DNA of 8,036 bases from RGIG6165 sp045545175 (GTDB taxonomy: Bacteria; Bacillota; Clostridia; Oscillospirales; Feifaniaceae). Under the pieces are notes generated by a model, which saw only the letters and a list, made by a program, of their open reading frames with translations, made no database searches and had not been told where the DNA came from. The DNA lies in contig JAZQAK010000018.1 of the NCBI GenBank assembly GCA_045545175.1, positions 1-8,036 of the forward strand, written 5' to 3'. Below are positions 1-7,145 of the stretch, piece by piece (position 1 is the first letter of the stretch; each line of letters starts with the position of its first letter). Made by a program: the position numbers and the translations under genes.

Positions 1-110
1 GCTTCGCTCAGGGCGCATACGAGCTATTCGCCTCACTTCGTTTCGGATAGCTCAGCATTTGTAATGCCATATGCGTTTTCCGAGCCTCGCGAGGAAATTC
101 TCGCATGGCA
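1..110. repeat. Palindrome-rich intergenic block, probably a dispersed repeat
   Basis: Non-coding and visibly richer in G and C than the bases at 111-160. Stems: CGCATA 14-19 with TATGCG 70-75, enclosing GAGCTATTCG 21-30 with CGGATAGCTC 44-53, and GCATT 55-59 with AATGC 63-67. Together these make a three-way junction. A palindrome CCTCGCGAGG (85-94) and GCGAG/CTCGC (89-93/100-104) follow. The G-U pairs at 28/46 and 13/76 form only on the plus strand. It is cut by the window edge, so its full length is unknown. The idea that it is dispersed in the genome is inference. Confidence 0.5.
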
Positions 111-126
111 ATAAAATCAAATTTAT

Positions 127-171
127 TTTTTTGCCTTATAGGAAATACGCAATTTCCTATAAGGCAAAAAA
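127..171. repeat. Perfect 20-bp inverted repeat with 5-nt loop
   Basis: Left arm 127-146 (TTTTTTGCCTTATAGGAAAT) and right arm 152-171 match perfectly around the loop ACGCA. On either strand T's come before and A's after the hairpin, so by itself it is not a standard terminator. Bases 166-171 are also the T tract of the operon terminator. It could be a protein-binding palindrome or the edge of a repeat element. Confidence 0.85.
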
Positions 172-197
172 GACGCCCAATTTCTTGGACGTCTTTT
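166..197 (-). terminator. Rho-independent terminator of the operon
   Basis: Read on the minus strand, AAAAGACGTCCAA and TTGGGCGTCTTTT form a stem closed by a GAAA tetraloop, with one U-G wobble (189/176), and the 3' arm continues into TTTTTT (171-166). It begins 7 nt after the TAA of the last permease. On the plus strand the wobble becomes a C-A mismatch and the T tract is interrupted, so it works best for this operon. Confidence 0.9.
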
Positions 198-204
198 AAA
201 GTTT

Positions 205-1260
205 TTAACCAACAATACCGCTGGCTGCGAAGTTTTCAACAAGTCGCTTCTGAACGATGAAGTAGATGATAAGAAGCGGGATAAGGTAAATAAGTACCGC
301 TGCCTGCTTAACAGCATCGTATGTGAAGGAGGATGCTGCGGGCTTATCATACCACTTGGAAACTGCATCAGTAACAGTGTTGGCATTTGTAGCCGCAAAC
401 TGCTGATTGAGCTTCATTGCAAGGTAAGGTCCATCGGGATGGAAGTAACCTGTGTAGTAAGTATCGCCGTAGTTCCAGATGAAGGAAAGAACTGCAACAA
501 CCATGATTGAGGGAAGCGCATTGGGAAGCGCAATCTTTAAGTATGTCTTGTAGAATCCGCAACCGTCGATAAGAGCTGCTTCCTCCAACTCCTTGGGAAG
601 ACCCTGGAAGAAGGATGAGAAGATGTAGATAAACAAGCTCTGCTTTAAGCCCTGACCAAGAAGGGAGAGCATATAAAGTGTAACGGGGTTGTTGATAAGG
701 TCAACTGTATCACCTGTTGTAAGCTGGAAGATACCTAAAATATCAAAGTTCTTGAAGTTAAGGTACTGAGAGATAAGAAGTGACTGAGGAGGTACAACGA
801 ACTGGAATACAACCAAGCCGAAAACAAGAGGCTTGAAAGGAATCTTGATTCTACCAATTGTGTAACCTGCCATAGCACAGATGATAACCTGGATTACAGC
901 TATTGCAGCCGCATAAAGAAGTGAAAGGAACATTGTTGAGAAGTTACCGAACACCAATCTTATAGCAGCCTTGAAGCTGACAATTGAGTAATGGATAGGA
1001 ATCCATACAACGTCGGGGTTACCAAGGTCTTCAACATCACAGAGAATCATGGGGAAAAGCTTTAAGATAGGATAAAGTATCGCAAAGCACATACCGAGAA
1101 TTACTGTGATACCGAAGAATTTAAAAACAATACCCTGAAGTGTTCTCTTACATACAAGGGGATCAGTGATAGAGTTATCGTTCCAGGCATTCTTAAACCA
1201 TGCGAAAAGGCCGGGTTTCTTAGCCTTAGGAGCCTTGGGGGCTTTTGTCTTTTTACTCAC
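205..1260 (-). CDS. Carbohydrate ABC transporter permease (MalG-like), long form
   Basis: 351 residues from GTG at 1260 (352 if TTG at 1263 is used). It is the second membrane subunit, pairing with the product of 2188-1253. A basic leader (MSKKTKAPKAPKAKKP) resembles that of the partner. The EAA loop is canonical at residues 226-235 (EEAALIDGCG, then KTYLKIALPNALP) except for C in place of the usual A after G. The protein is longer than the 270-300 residues typical of MalG-type subunits; much of the excess is a polar stretch at about 272-315 (including QQFAATNANTVTDAVSKWYD) before the last helix, plus a loop at about 180-195 (FQLTTGDTVDLINNP). These should face outside or line the docking surface for a binding protein. 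It ends in LVENFAASGIVG, and is followed 7 nt later by the operon terminator. Confidence 0.93.
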   Translation of the reverse strand: MSKKTKAPKAPKAKKPGLFAWFKNAWNDNSITDPLVCKRTLQGIVFKFFGITVILGMCFAILYPILKLFPMILCDVEDLGNPDVVWIPIHYSIVSFKAAIRLVFGNFSTMFLSLLYAAAIAVIQVIICAMAGYTIGRIKIPFKPLVFGLVVFQFVVPPQSLLISQYLNFKNFDILGIFQLTTGDTVDLINNPVTLYMLSLLGQGLKQSLFIYIFSSFFQGLPKELEEAALIDGCGFYKTYLKIALPNALPSIMVVAVLSFIWNYGDTYYTGYFHPDGPYLAMKLNQQFAATNANTVTDAVSKWYDKPAASSFTYDAVKQAAVLIYLIPLLIIYFIVQKRLVENFAASGIVG

Positions 1261-2188
1261 CAATCTTCACCACCTTCGTAAGAATCAATACCATAACAAC
1301 CAATATCGCAAGTACGTCAAACATGTATACAACACTAAGCGCACTACCTACACCGATATTGTTCTTCTGGAATGCGAATGCATAAACTTCCTGAGCAATT
1401 GTAGAGTCGAGGAACAAGTCAACGAATGTGTAAACAAAGTTGAACAATGTAATCGAACCAACAATCGGGAATGTAACCTTCCAGAACACTTCGTATGTTG
1501 TCGCACCTTCGATTTTAGCAACCTCGTAAAGAGAGGGGCTGATACCCTGAAGTGCTGCAAGGTAAAGAAGTGTCTGAACGCCTGCCTTGGATATGATAGA
1601 GGAAATGTCCGCTACAACACCCATAATAAATCCGATAACATCCTTAGGAAGGAATGTGTAGGATGTAAGAAGTCTCATGATAAAGCCTGATTCTTCTGTG
1701 GCAACTGCTGTAACACCTGTTACATCGCCGCCTGTTGTTGTTACAAGAGTTGTAACAATGGAAATACCCAAAACTATGGGAAGGAAGAAGATAACTCTTA
1801 CGATGTCTCTGCCCTTGTAGTTTGCGTTAACCAAAAGTGCGGAGAAAAGGGAGAATACTACGATAAGAGGAGTATTCATAACGATGTTGGAGTTTTCTTC
1901 TGCAAACACACGAGTGAACTGCTGGTTTGCTGTAGACAGTTCCTTCTGGAACAGGTCAATGTAGTTGGAAATACCTGTATAAGTCATTTCCATACCACCC
2001 TGCTCTGCAACACCTACTACATTGAAGGAGTAGATGATTGTGTTAACCATGGGCATAAGGAAGAACAGAAGGAAACCGATAATCCACGGAAGCAAGAACA
2101 CATAACCGTTGATTTTCTGAGTAGTCTGGAACTTCATGGGCTTTTTAACCTTTGCAGGCTTTGCCGCTTTTACTGCATTTTTACTCAT
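1253..2188 (-). CDS. Sugar ABC transporter permease (MalF-like)
   Basis: 311 residues. One half of the membrane channel of a CUT1-type importer. A lysine/alanine/proline-rich cytoplasmic leader (MSKNAVKAAKPAKVKKP) precedes the first helix, whose GYVFLLPWIIGFLLFFLMP pattern is characteristic of MalF/UgpA-type subunits. The EAA loop that docks on the ATPase is at residues 220-229 (LYEVAKIEGA), followed by EVFWKVTFPIVGS; it has V where A is usual after the E. An extra polar loop (TTTGGDVTGVTAVATEES, about residues 150-170) separates two helices in the middle. The gene overlaps DUF5696 by 8 nt and the next permease by 8 nt, so the three should be made in fixed ratio. Its natural partner is the permease at 1260-205. 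Substrate unknown; no binding protein or ATPase is encoded nearby in the window. Confidence 0.93.
   Translation of the reverse strand: MSKNAVKAAKPAKVKKPMKFQTTQKINGYVFLLPWIIGFLLFFLMPMVNTIIYSFNVVGVAEQGGMEMTYTGISNYIDLFQKELSTANQQFTRVFAEENSNIVMNTPLIVVFSLFSALLVNANYKGRDIVRVIFFLPIVLGISIVTTLVTTTGGDVTGVTAVATEESGFIMRLLTSYTFLPKDVIGFIMGVVADISSIISKAGVQTLLYLAALQGISPSLYEVAKIEGATTYEVFWKVTFPIVGSITLFNFVYTFVDLFLDSTIAQEVYAFAFQKNNIGVGSALSVVYMFDVLAILVVMVLILTKVVKIGE
1270..1276 (-). promoter_or_regulatory. Ribosome binding site of the MalG-like permease
   Basis: AAGGTGG is weaker than the other sites in this operon. It stands 9 nt before GTG at 1260 and 6 nt before TTG at 1263. I prefer GTG because it gives the same GTGAGTAA/ATGAGTAA overlap and MSK start as the preceding permease. 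Confidence 0.6.
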
Positions 2189-5009
2189 TGATTTCTCCTC
2201 CTTCCTCAACTTCTGCTTCTACAACTTCTTCAGTAACCTCACCTGCAGGAACGATTACGTAGCCTGTAGCTTCGATTGTGCCGTAGCCTTCAACGTCTAC
2301 GGGAAGTGCGTTGTAGTTTACAACAACCTTAACGCCTGTAGCGTATGTTGTTTCGAATACTTTTTCTGCAAGAATCTTATGACCTGCAATTTCTGTTGTG
2401 CCAATCTTTTCGAATTCTGCTGCAACAGTAGTAGCCATAGCCTTGATGTTTTCAGAGTTGAGGCTGTACTGTGTTGCGTAAAGCTCGCTGTAGTTGCTTT
2501 CCTTAAGTCTGTCTACGCTCTTGTATGTAATCTTGTACTTGGGCATGCTACCTAATTCAAGAGCCTGAAGGAGGTAATATCTGCTGCCGGAGGAAGATTC
2601 GTTAACGTTGAGTGTAGTGTACTGTGTGAGACCGTTCATAACAATCTGACGGAAAGGAACATTGTGTTCAAACAAGCCGTAGTCGCTGCTTTCTCTGGAG
2701 ATTTCAGCACTGTACTGAGCAAACATCATACGGTTTGCAAAGGGGTTGTAAAGGATAATCTTTCTGTCATCAGCAGTAAGTGCTGTGAGTGCATTCTTAA
2801 CAACCTGTTCGCCCTGATAGAGGTTAACCTCGTTTTCGGGTTCGTAGTTTGCATATACGATGTTACCCAAATCTTCGATTGCAAGATTTGTGTTGCCTGC
2901 GCTCTTTACGAAGGATTCAACAGCACCGGGAAGGTAGTTAGGACTAAGAATCCAGTGACCTTCGCCAAACAGATTGAATCTGCCTGTGGGGATGTCGTAA
3001 TCATAAATCTGAGCAGGCTCAGAGTCAAAGCCTAAGAGAGCGTGCTTTCCTGCGTTGAATACTGTTGTATCCTTATATACATAAGAGATAGGTGTGCTCA
3101 TGTAGATAGAGTCACCATGCTCTCTCATAAGAGCTTCGTAGTCAGCATTGGAGCCGTTAGCACTTGTCTTCTTTGCCTTAAGGTTAACTGTGTTATAGAT
3201 ACCGCCGTTATAAGCACCCTTATAGCTTACAACCTTTTCAACACCGCCGAGGTCGTTGAGGATTTCACCAAGCTCGGAGTATGTTGTCATAGAGATTGTT
3301 CTGTCGTAAGGAACGCCCATGAATCTGTCTTCTATTGTAAGAGAAGATACAACATCAAGGAAAATTCCGGGAGAGGCAGCATACTCAACTGTAAGGTCGT
3401 TTGTCTTTATAAGGTAATCCTTATAATCAACAGCCATTGTGTAGTAGTTGCAGTTTTCTGTATAAAGCTTGTAACGTACCTTTACATCAATATCGAAGGA
3501 AGATGTTGTTGCAAGGAACTTAGCATCGTTTGTGCTGTAAGGACCGAATACCTTAACGTTGGAGTACTGCATAACTTCGAATGTGGGGTAAACCTTATTG
3601 AAGTTTGTACCGCCGTTAGATGTATCGGAAACACCAAGATTTACAGCGATTGAAGCAGTTTCTGCACCGCTTTCAATGATGCCCATAAAGCCTGTCATAG
3701 AACCGTTGTTCTTCTGATGAGCTGTCTTAAGCTCAACGCTTTCGCTTTCTTCTACAACTTCTGTTGCATCTTCAACAACCTCTGCTGCAGCATCCTCTGT
3801 TTCTTCTACCTGAGGAACTTCGATAGCTTCTACGCCATCCTTACCCATACCGAATACAGGCATCATAAGGTCTTCGTTGTATTCTGTATCAGCGTAAAGT
3901 GTGTCGTAATATGTGTTGTTGTAAATGGGACGGTTGTATTCAACATAGCCGCTGTCATAGCTGTTGATGTTGAAAAGTGCACCGCTGCCGTCGGGAACAA
4001 AGATGAAACCGTTGTCGTAGTTCTTTGCGTTTATAAGACCAAAGTTGGGGAATACGGAAATGTCATGAAGTGTGTAGTAGTCAACATCTTCACTGTTGTC
4101 TGTAATTTCATATGTAGGAATATGAACTACAAGGTCGCCGTCTTCCAATGTAACATCCATAATTACTGTGAAGTCAGCAGGCTGAGAAAATTCAACTTCT
4201 GTAACGTCCCATTCTCTGGAGTCGTTAATAAGGTCTTCACGAGTATACTCAACCTTCTTGGAAAGGTCGATAAGGATTTTTGTTACTGTTACCGGAGGTG
4301 TACCTGCATACTTGTTATAGTAGTGGTCGCCTTTTTCGGTATCGATAGCATAAATCATGGAAAGAGCCTTATTGTACTTTGCAAGGTCATCCTCTGTGAT
4401 TTTGCCTTCTTCGAAAAGAGCTGTTGCTTTGTTAAGGAAGCATTCCTCGTAACGTGCAATAGAAATCTTCTTGGGCATGTACTGGTTAAGCTCAGTAGAT
4501 TCACTTTCGCTGATGCGGAGTGTTGCCCTGAAGCCGTCAGCTATCTTTTCGATTTTGTATGTATCGGAATAGCTCTCGCCTGCTTCCAATTCACGTGTTG
4601 TGTTGTCGTTTGCGATAGAGTATGTGTATGCATCCCATGTCTTAAGAGCACCTGTTGCATCAATGAAAGAGATGAACAAGGGAGCCTTTTCAGCCTCTGT
4701 GAGAGAGCCGTCAGCAGGAGATGATCTCCATACATTGTTAGTTGCTGTATCAACAACTGTAACATTAAGGGTCTTGGGCTCTACATAAAGAGCTCTGCCA
4801 CCGTTTTCGGCAACCTTAACGCTGCCTGTAAGAGCCTTGTCAACTGTTTCGCCAACTTCAAGGCCTAAGCCTGACTGAAGCACATCCTGAACAGGAGTGG
4901 ACTTCATTACAAGCTCGGGAAGCTTTGATACGAAGGAAGCAACAAGTGCAATTACAACGATAAGTGTAACAATTTTCAAAAGTGAAATTTTACTTAAAAT
5001 CTTCTTCAT
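2181..5009 (-). CDS. Exported DUF5696-domain protein, glycosidase-barrel-like
   Basis: 942 residues from the ATG at 5009. An N-terminal hydrophobic segment (residues 10-27) is a signal peptide or membrane anchor; there is no lipobox. DUF5696 hallmarks, judged from memory of the family, are VPDGSGA (338-344), TGFMGIIESG (439-448) and a C-terminal region with YKGAYNGG (596-603), a long loop, LAIEDLGN (709-716), VPFRQIVMNG and a final LYATQYS. The region after about residue 550 looks like the TIM barrel of retaining glycoside hydrolases, with D713 at a nucleophile-like position; this is inference. Two acidic low-complexity stretches stand out: an internal one at about 394-430 (E/V/A-rich) and the C-terminal tail (EEVVEAEVEEGG). 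Its TAA overlaps the next permease start by 8 nt. DUF5696 genes commonly sit beside sugar ABC permeases. A surface enzyme or glycan-binding role is likely; the substrate is unknown. Confidence 0.87.
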   Translation of the reverse strand: MKKILSKISLLKIVTLIVVIALVASFVSKLPELVMKSTPVQDVLQSGLGLEVGETVDKALTGSVKVAENGGRALYVEPKTLNVTVVDTATNNVWRSSPADGSLTEAEKAPLFISFIDATGALKTWDAYTYSIANDNTTRELEAGESYSDTYKIEKIADGFRATLRISESESTELNQYMPKKISIARYEECFLNKATALFEEGKITEDDLAKYNKALSMIYAIDTEKGDHYYNKYAGTPPVTVTKILIDLSKKVEYTREDLINDSREWDVTEVEFSQPADFTVIMDVTLEDGDLVVHIPTYEITDNSEDVDYYTLHDISVFPNFGLINAKNYDNGFIFVPDGSGALFNINSYDSGYVEYNRPIYNNTYYDTLYADTEYNEDLMMPVFGMGKDGVEAIEVPQVEETEDAAAEVVEDATEVVEESESVELKTAHQKNNGSMTGFMGIIESGAETASIAVNLGVSDTSNGGTNFNKVYPTFEVMQYSNVKVFGPYSTNDAKFLATTSSFDIDVKVRYKLYTENCNYYTMAVDYKDYLIKTNDLTVEYAASPGIFLDVVSSLTIEDRFMGVPYDRTISMTTYSELGEILNDLGGVEKVVSYKGAYNGGIYNTVNLKAKKTSANGSNADYEALMREHGDSIYMSTPISYVYKDTTVFNAGKHALLGFDSEPAQIYDYDIPTGRFNLFGEGHWILSPNYLPGAVESFVKSAGNTNLAIEDLGNIVYANYEPENEVNLYQGEQVVKNALTALTADDRKIILYNPFANRMMFAQYSAEISRESSDYGLFEHNVPFRQIVMNGLTQYTTLNVNESSSGSRYYLLQALELGSMPKYKITYKSVDRLKESNYSELYATQYSLNSENIKAMATTVAAEFEKIGTTEIAGHKILAEKVFETTYATGVKVVVNYNALPVDVEGYGTIEATGYVIVPAGEVTEEVVEAEVEEGGEINE
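2197..2203 (-). promoter_or_regulatory. Ribosome binding site of the MalF-like permease
   Basis: AAGGAGG lies 8 nt before the ATG at 2188, inside the last codons of the DUF5696 gene (coding for part of EEGGEINE). It favours 2188 over the longer in-frame start at 2209, which lies upstream of the motif. Confidence 0.85.
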
Positions 5010-5013
5010 ATCA

Positions 5014-5637
5014 TCACCTCCTAGCAAGTTCTGTTGCGAAGTCTGTAAAGAATGTAAGAGCCTTCTCAACGAGTGTTACATACAGTGTAGCAAGGAAAAT
5101 AATTACTATAGCTGCAACGAAGGTTGCAATAATCATAGCAAGGTTTCTGCCTGCACCATATTCATGGATTACGCACAAGCCGCTGAATACAAGGAAGCAG
5201 AACCATACAAGACCGATCATCTGAACAGCTGTAAGAATCATTGCTTCTTCCTGTGTTACAACGTTTGAGCAGATAATTACGATAATATCTGTTATAAGCT
5301 TGGGGAAAAGCGAATAAGCAAGAACTGTTAAAATGTCTAAAAACTTACCGCTACCTTCAAAGATTGCTGTCATACTCCAGTTACTGATAGCAAAGAGGAG
5401 ATACGGGAACAATCCGAAAATGAAGATTGTAACAGAGTTCATACCATAGAGAGGATTATTGTTCATAATAAAGCCTGTGTACTGGTATGCGATAACGTTC
5501 ATAAGACCACTTAAAAGGAAGATAAGAGCAACCAGGTAGTAATTACCCTTGCCTCTGAATCTTACTTCATAGAAGCCGTCGAACGGATGAAAGATAACGT
5601 GGGTCAAATATTTAAAATCTTCAAGAAACTTTTTCAT
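5014..5637 (-). CDS. YIP1-family integral membrane protein
   Basis: 207 residues from the ATG at 5637. A short cytoplasmic lead (MKKFLEDFKYLTHVIFHP) is followed by the FDGFYEVRFRGKGN segment typical of bacterial Yip1-domain proteins (a family-level recollection). About five hydrophobic segments follow, near residues 33-55, 69-93, 99-127, 132-157 and 165-188, with few charges. Proteins of this family have no established enzymatic role in bacteria; they are small membrane proteins that often accompany ABC permease and DUF5696 genes in Bacillota. The last two sense codons are AGG AGG, and these same bases form the ribosome binding site of the next gene, whose ATG is 4 nt after this TGA. Translation of the two is therefore probably coupled. 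It might help assemble or anchor the exported partners, but that is only inference from position. Confidence 0.82.
   Translation of the reverse strand: MKKFLEDFKYLTHVIFHPFDGFYEVRFRGKGNYYLVALIFLLSGLMNVIAYQYTGFIMNNNPLYGMNSVTIFIFGLFPYLLFAISNWSMTAIFEGSGKFLDILTVLAYSLFPKLITDIIVIICSNVVTQEEAMILTAVQMIGLVWFCFLVFSGLCVIHEYGAGRNLAMIIATFVAAIVIIFLATLYVTLVEKALTFFTDFATELARR
5017..5022 (-). promoter_or_regulatory. Ribosome binding site of the DUF5696 gene, made from YIP1 codons
   Basis: AGGAGG lies inside the end of the YIP1 gene, 7 nt before the ATG at 5009. It rules out the upstream in-frame start at 5069, which has no comparable motif and would give a non-exported leader (MRRLLHSLQTS). Confidence 0.85.
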
Positions 5638-5643
5638 CGCTCT

Positions 5644-5649
5644 CACCTC
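5644..5649 (-). promoter_or_regulatory. Ribosome binding site deciding the YIP1 gene start
   Basis: GAGGTG overlaps the TGA stop of the NHL gene (5650-5648) and sits 6 nt before the ATG at 5637. The GTG at 5646 lies inside this motif, so the shorter start is preferred. Confidence 0.75.
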
Positions 5650-7132
5650 ACAGTTCTTCCAGCTTACGCTGCTGCTTGTTGTACTTGATTTCGCCGCTGA
5701 TTACCCACCATACAAAAGCAACAACTACAATTGCCAGTACAAAGAAATACTTCTGGATGATTAAGTTTCTGTAGCCCATGAAGGCTGTAGAATAATAAGT
5801 CTTGTCATTACCTAAACGGAAATAGTACATAGACTGTTCATATTCATCCTGCATAAGTAAGTTCTTACCGATAGAAACATATGCATGGTCATAGTTTGCA
5901 TTCATTTCAACTGCTTCCTTGTAGAGCACTGCTGCACCTTCAAAGTCGCCTGTGTAGTACTTTTCTTCAGCGGAAAGGATAAGGTCGCCGAAGTCAGTTG
6001 TCTTGAATATGAATGCGGAAGAAAGGTTTTCGTCACCTACGATAAGGTCGTTACCCATCCATGCAATACTTGTGGGGTTAGCAAATGTACCCTTTGTGGA
6101 GCCTTCGCCACCGAAGATGGAAAGAAGGTTACCGTCGAAGTTGTAAACAAACACACGGTTCTTCACTGTATCCAATATTGCATATACACCAAATTCGTTA
6201 ACTGCAACGTCAACAAATGTGCTCATTGCAAAGGAATCATCCATAGGTGCGGGAAGGTCGCCAAGCTGTTCGGAATAACCGAACTTTCTGAGAACGTTTT
6301 CACCGTTGGAGTTAAAACGGAAAACCATTTCCTTGGATGCTGTATCAAGTGTTACTGCATATACGAAGCCTTCCTGGTCAACATGAAGGTTAGAAAATGC
6401 AGGAGCATAAACCTTCGCCATTGTTTCCTTCTGTTCATCTGTAGCAATACTTCTCCAGAAGTAGTCAAGAAGGTTTACTGTGGGAGAGTTTACACCGTAG
6501 TAACGAGAGAAGCTACCGTCGCTGTTAAGCTCAATAATACCTTCTGTACTGTTCTGAACTACGATGAAAATTCTGCCGGAATGGTCAACAGCAATCTTGG
6601 AGGGCTTAAAGAGTGAATCACCAACCATAGTTTCGGGCTTTGTGATTTCTCGCTCCAGTGCGTGTGTTGCTCTGTCAAGAACAAGCACTCTGTCGTTGCC
6701 TGTGTCGGCAATATAGATAAATTCGTCAGTAACGTAAACACCTTCGGGGCTGTTAAGAAGCATCTGCTTGTTTGTTGTTTCACTAACAACTATCTTGCCT
6801 TCTTCGTTTCTGATGATTCTGATAGAATCAACGAAGTTGAACTCCTTATCGAAAATGTTTACTCTGCCGCTTGTAGAGTCTACAACGTAGATTTCTTCAT
6901 CGTTGTATACAAATACGTCCTTTACGCTTGCAAGGTCAAGACCGTTACCCATTGAGTTGCCGTCAATAACTGTTGCCAGCTGGAATGCAGACAAGCTCTG
7001 GTTTGCGTTGCCCCAGAAGTCGTAAATGTAGCTTGCATCCTTAGAATGCTCAGCCATAACAGGTACAGCTTGCACAAAAAGGATAAGTGTAAAGGCTAAA
7101 GCCAGAACAAAAGTAATAATTCTCTTTTTCAC
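5648..7132 (-). CDS. Secreted, membrane-anchored NHL beta-propeller protein with TPR-like repeats
   Basis: 494 residues from a GTG start. Residues 1-27 form a signal peptide (KKR, hydrophobic core, VMA before the likely cut at A27/E28). Residues of about 55-380 hold about six NHL-like blades; the clearest has SPEGVY (128-133) and ADTGNDRV (142-149), and others show DSTSGRV, PSKIAVD, NLHVDQEG and NPTSIAW. Residues of about 387-461 are TPR-like helices (YYTGDFEGAAVLYKEAVE, then DEYEQSMYYF). A single helix (about 462-478, FVLAIVVVAFVWW) and a basic tail (NKQQRK) follow. I infer that the propeller and TPR lie outside the cell on a C-terminal anchor. NHL propellers usually bind proteins or ligands; I see no catalytic signature. 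It lies 13 nt after a permease and 10 nt before the YIP1 gene, so a transporter-linked scaffold or sensor role is plausible but unproven. Confidence 0.87.
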   Translation of the reverse strand: MKKRIITFVLALAFTLILFVQAVPVMAEHSKDASYIYDFWGNANQSLSAFQLATVIDGNSMGNGLDLASVKDVFVYNDEEIYVVDSTSGRVNIFDKEFNFVDSIRIIRNEEGKIVVSETTNKQMLLNSPEGVYVTDEFIYIADTGNDRVLVLDRATHALEREITKPETMVGDSLFKPSKIAVDHSGRIFIVVQNSTEGIIELNSDGSFSRYYGVNSPTVNLLDYFWRSIATDEQKETMAKVYAPAFSNLHVDQEGFVYAVTLDTASKEMVFRFNSNGENVLRKFGYSEQLGDLPAPMDDSFAMSTFVDVAVNEFGVYAILDTVKNRVFVYNFDGNLLSIFGGEGSTKGTFANPTSIAWMGNDLIVGDENLSSAFIFKTTDFGDLILSAEEKYYTGDFEGAAVLYKEAVEMNANYDHAYVSIGKNLLMQDEYEQSMYYFRLGNDKTYYSTAFMGYRNLIIQKYFFVLAIVVVAFVWWVISGEIKYNKQQRKLEEL

Positions 7133-7140
7133 AATCTGCA

Positions 7141-7145
7141 CCTCC
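7141..7145 (-). promoter_or_regulatory. Ribosome binding site deciding the NHL gene start
   Basis: GGAGG directly follows the TAA of the upstream permease. A GTG at 7141 overlaps this motif and cannot be the start. The next in-frame GTG, at 7132, lies 8 nt downstream, ideal spacing, and opens a normal signal peptide (VKKRIITF). Confidence 0.8.

Noticed and set aside
8..70. Twenty-residue minus-strand open frame starting ATG at 70
   Set aside because: It is only a read-through of the palindromic block, with no convincing binding site; its composition follows from the repeats.
127..171. The 20-bp inverted repeat as the main terminator
   Set aside because: The bases after the hairpin are A on both strands, so no 3' U tract forms. 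The hairpin at 166-197 fits much better.
3717..4724. Long plus-strand open frame of 335 codons opposite the DUF5696 gene, with further long plus-strand frames at 3042-3653 and 5885-6616
   Set aside because: They lie wholly inside well-supported minus-strand genes, give cysteine/valine-rich protein without recognisable domains, and lack ribosome binding sites. Codon bias of the real genes keeps the opposite frame open.
5010..5069. Upstream in-frame start of the DUF5696 gene at 5069, overlapping the YIP1 gene
   Set aside because: It has no binding site and spoils the signal sequence, while the ATG at 5009 has a perfect AGGAGG at 7 nt.
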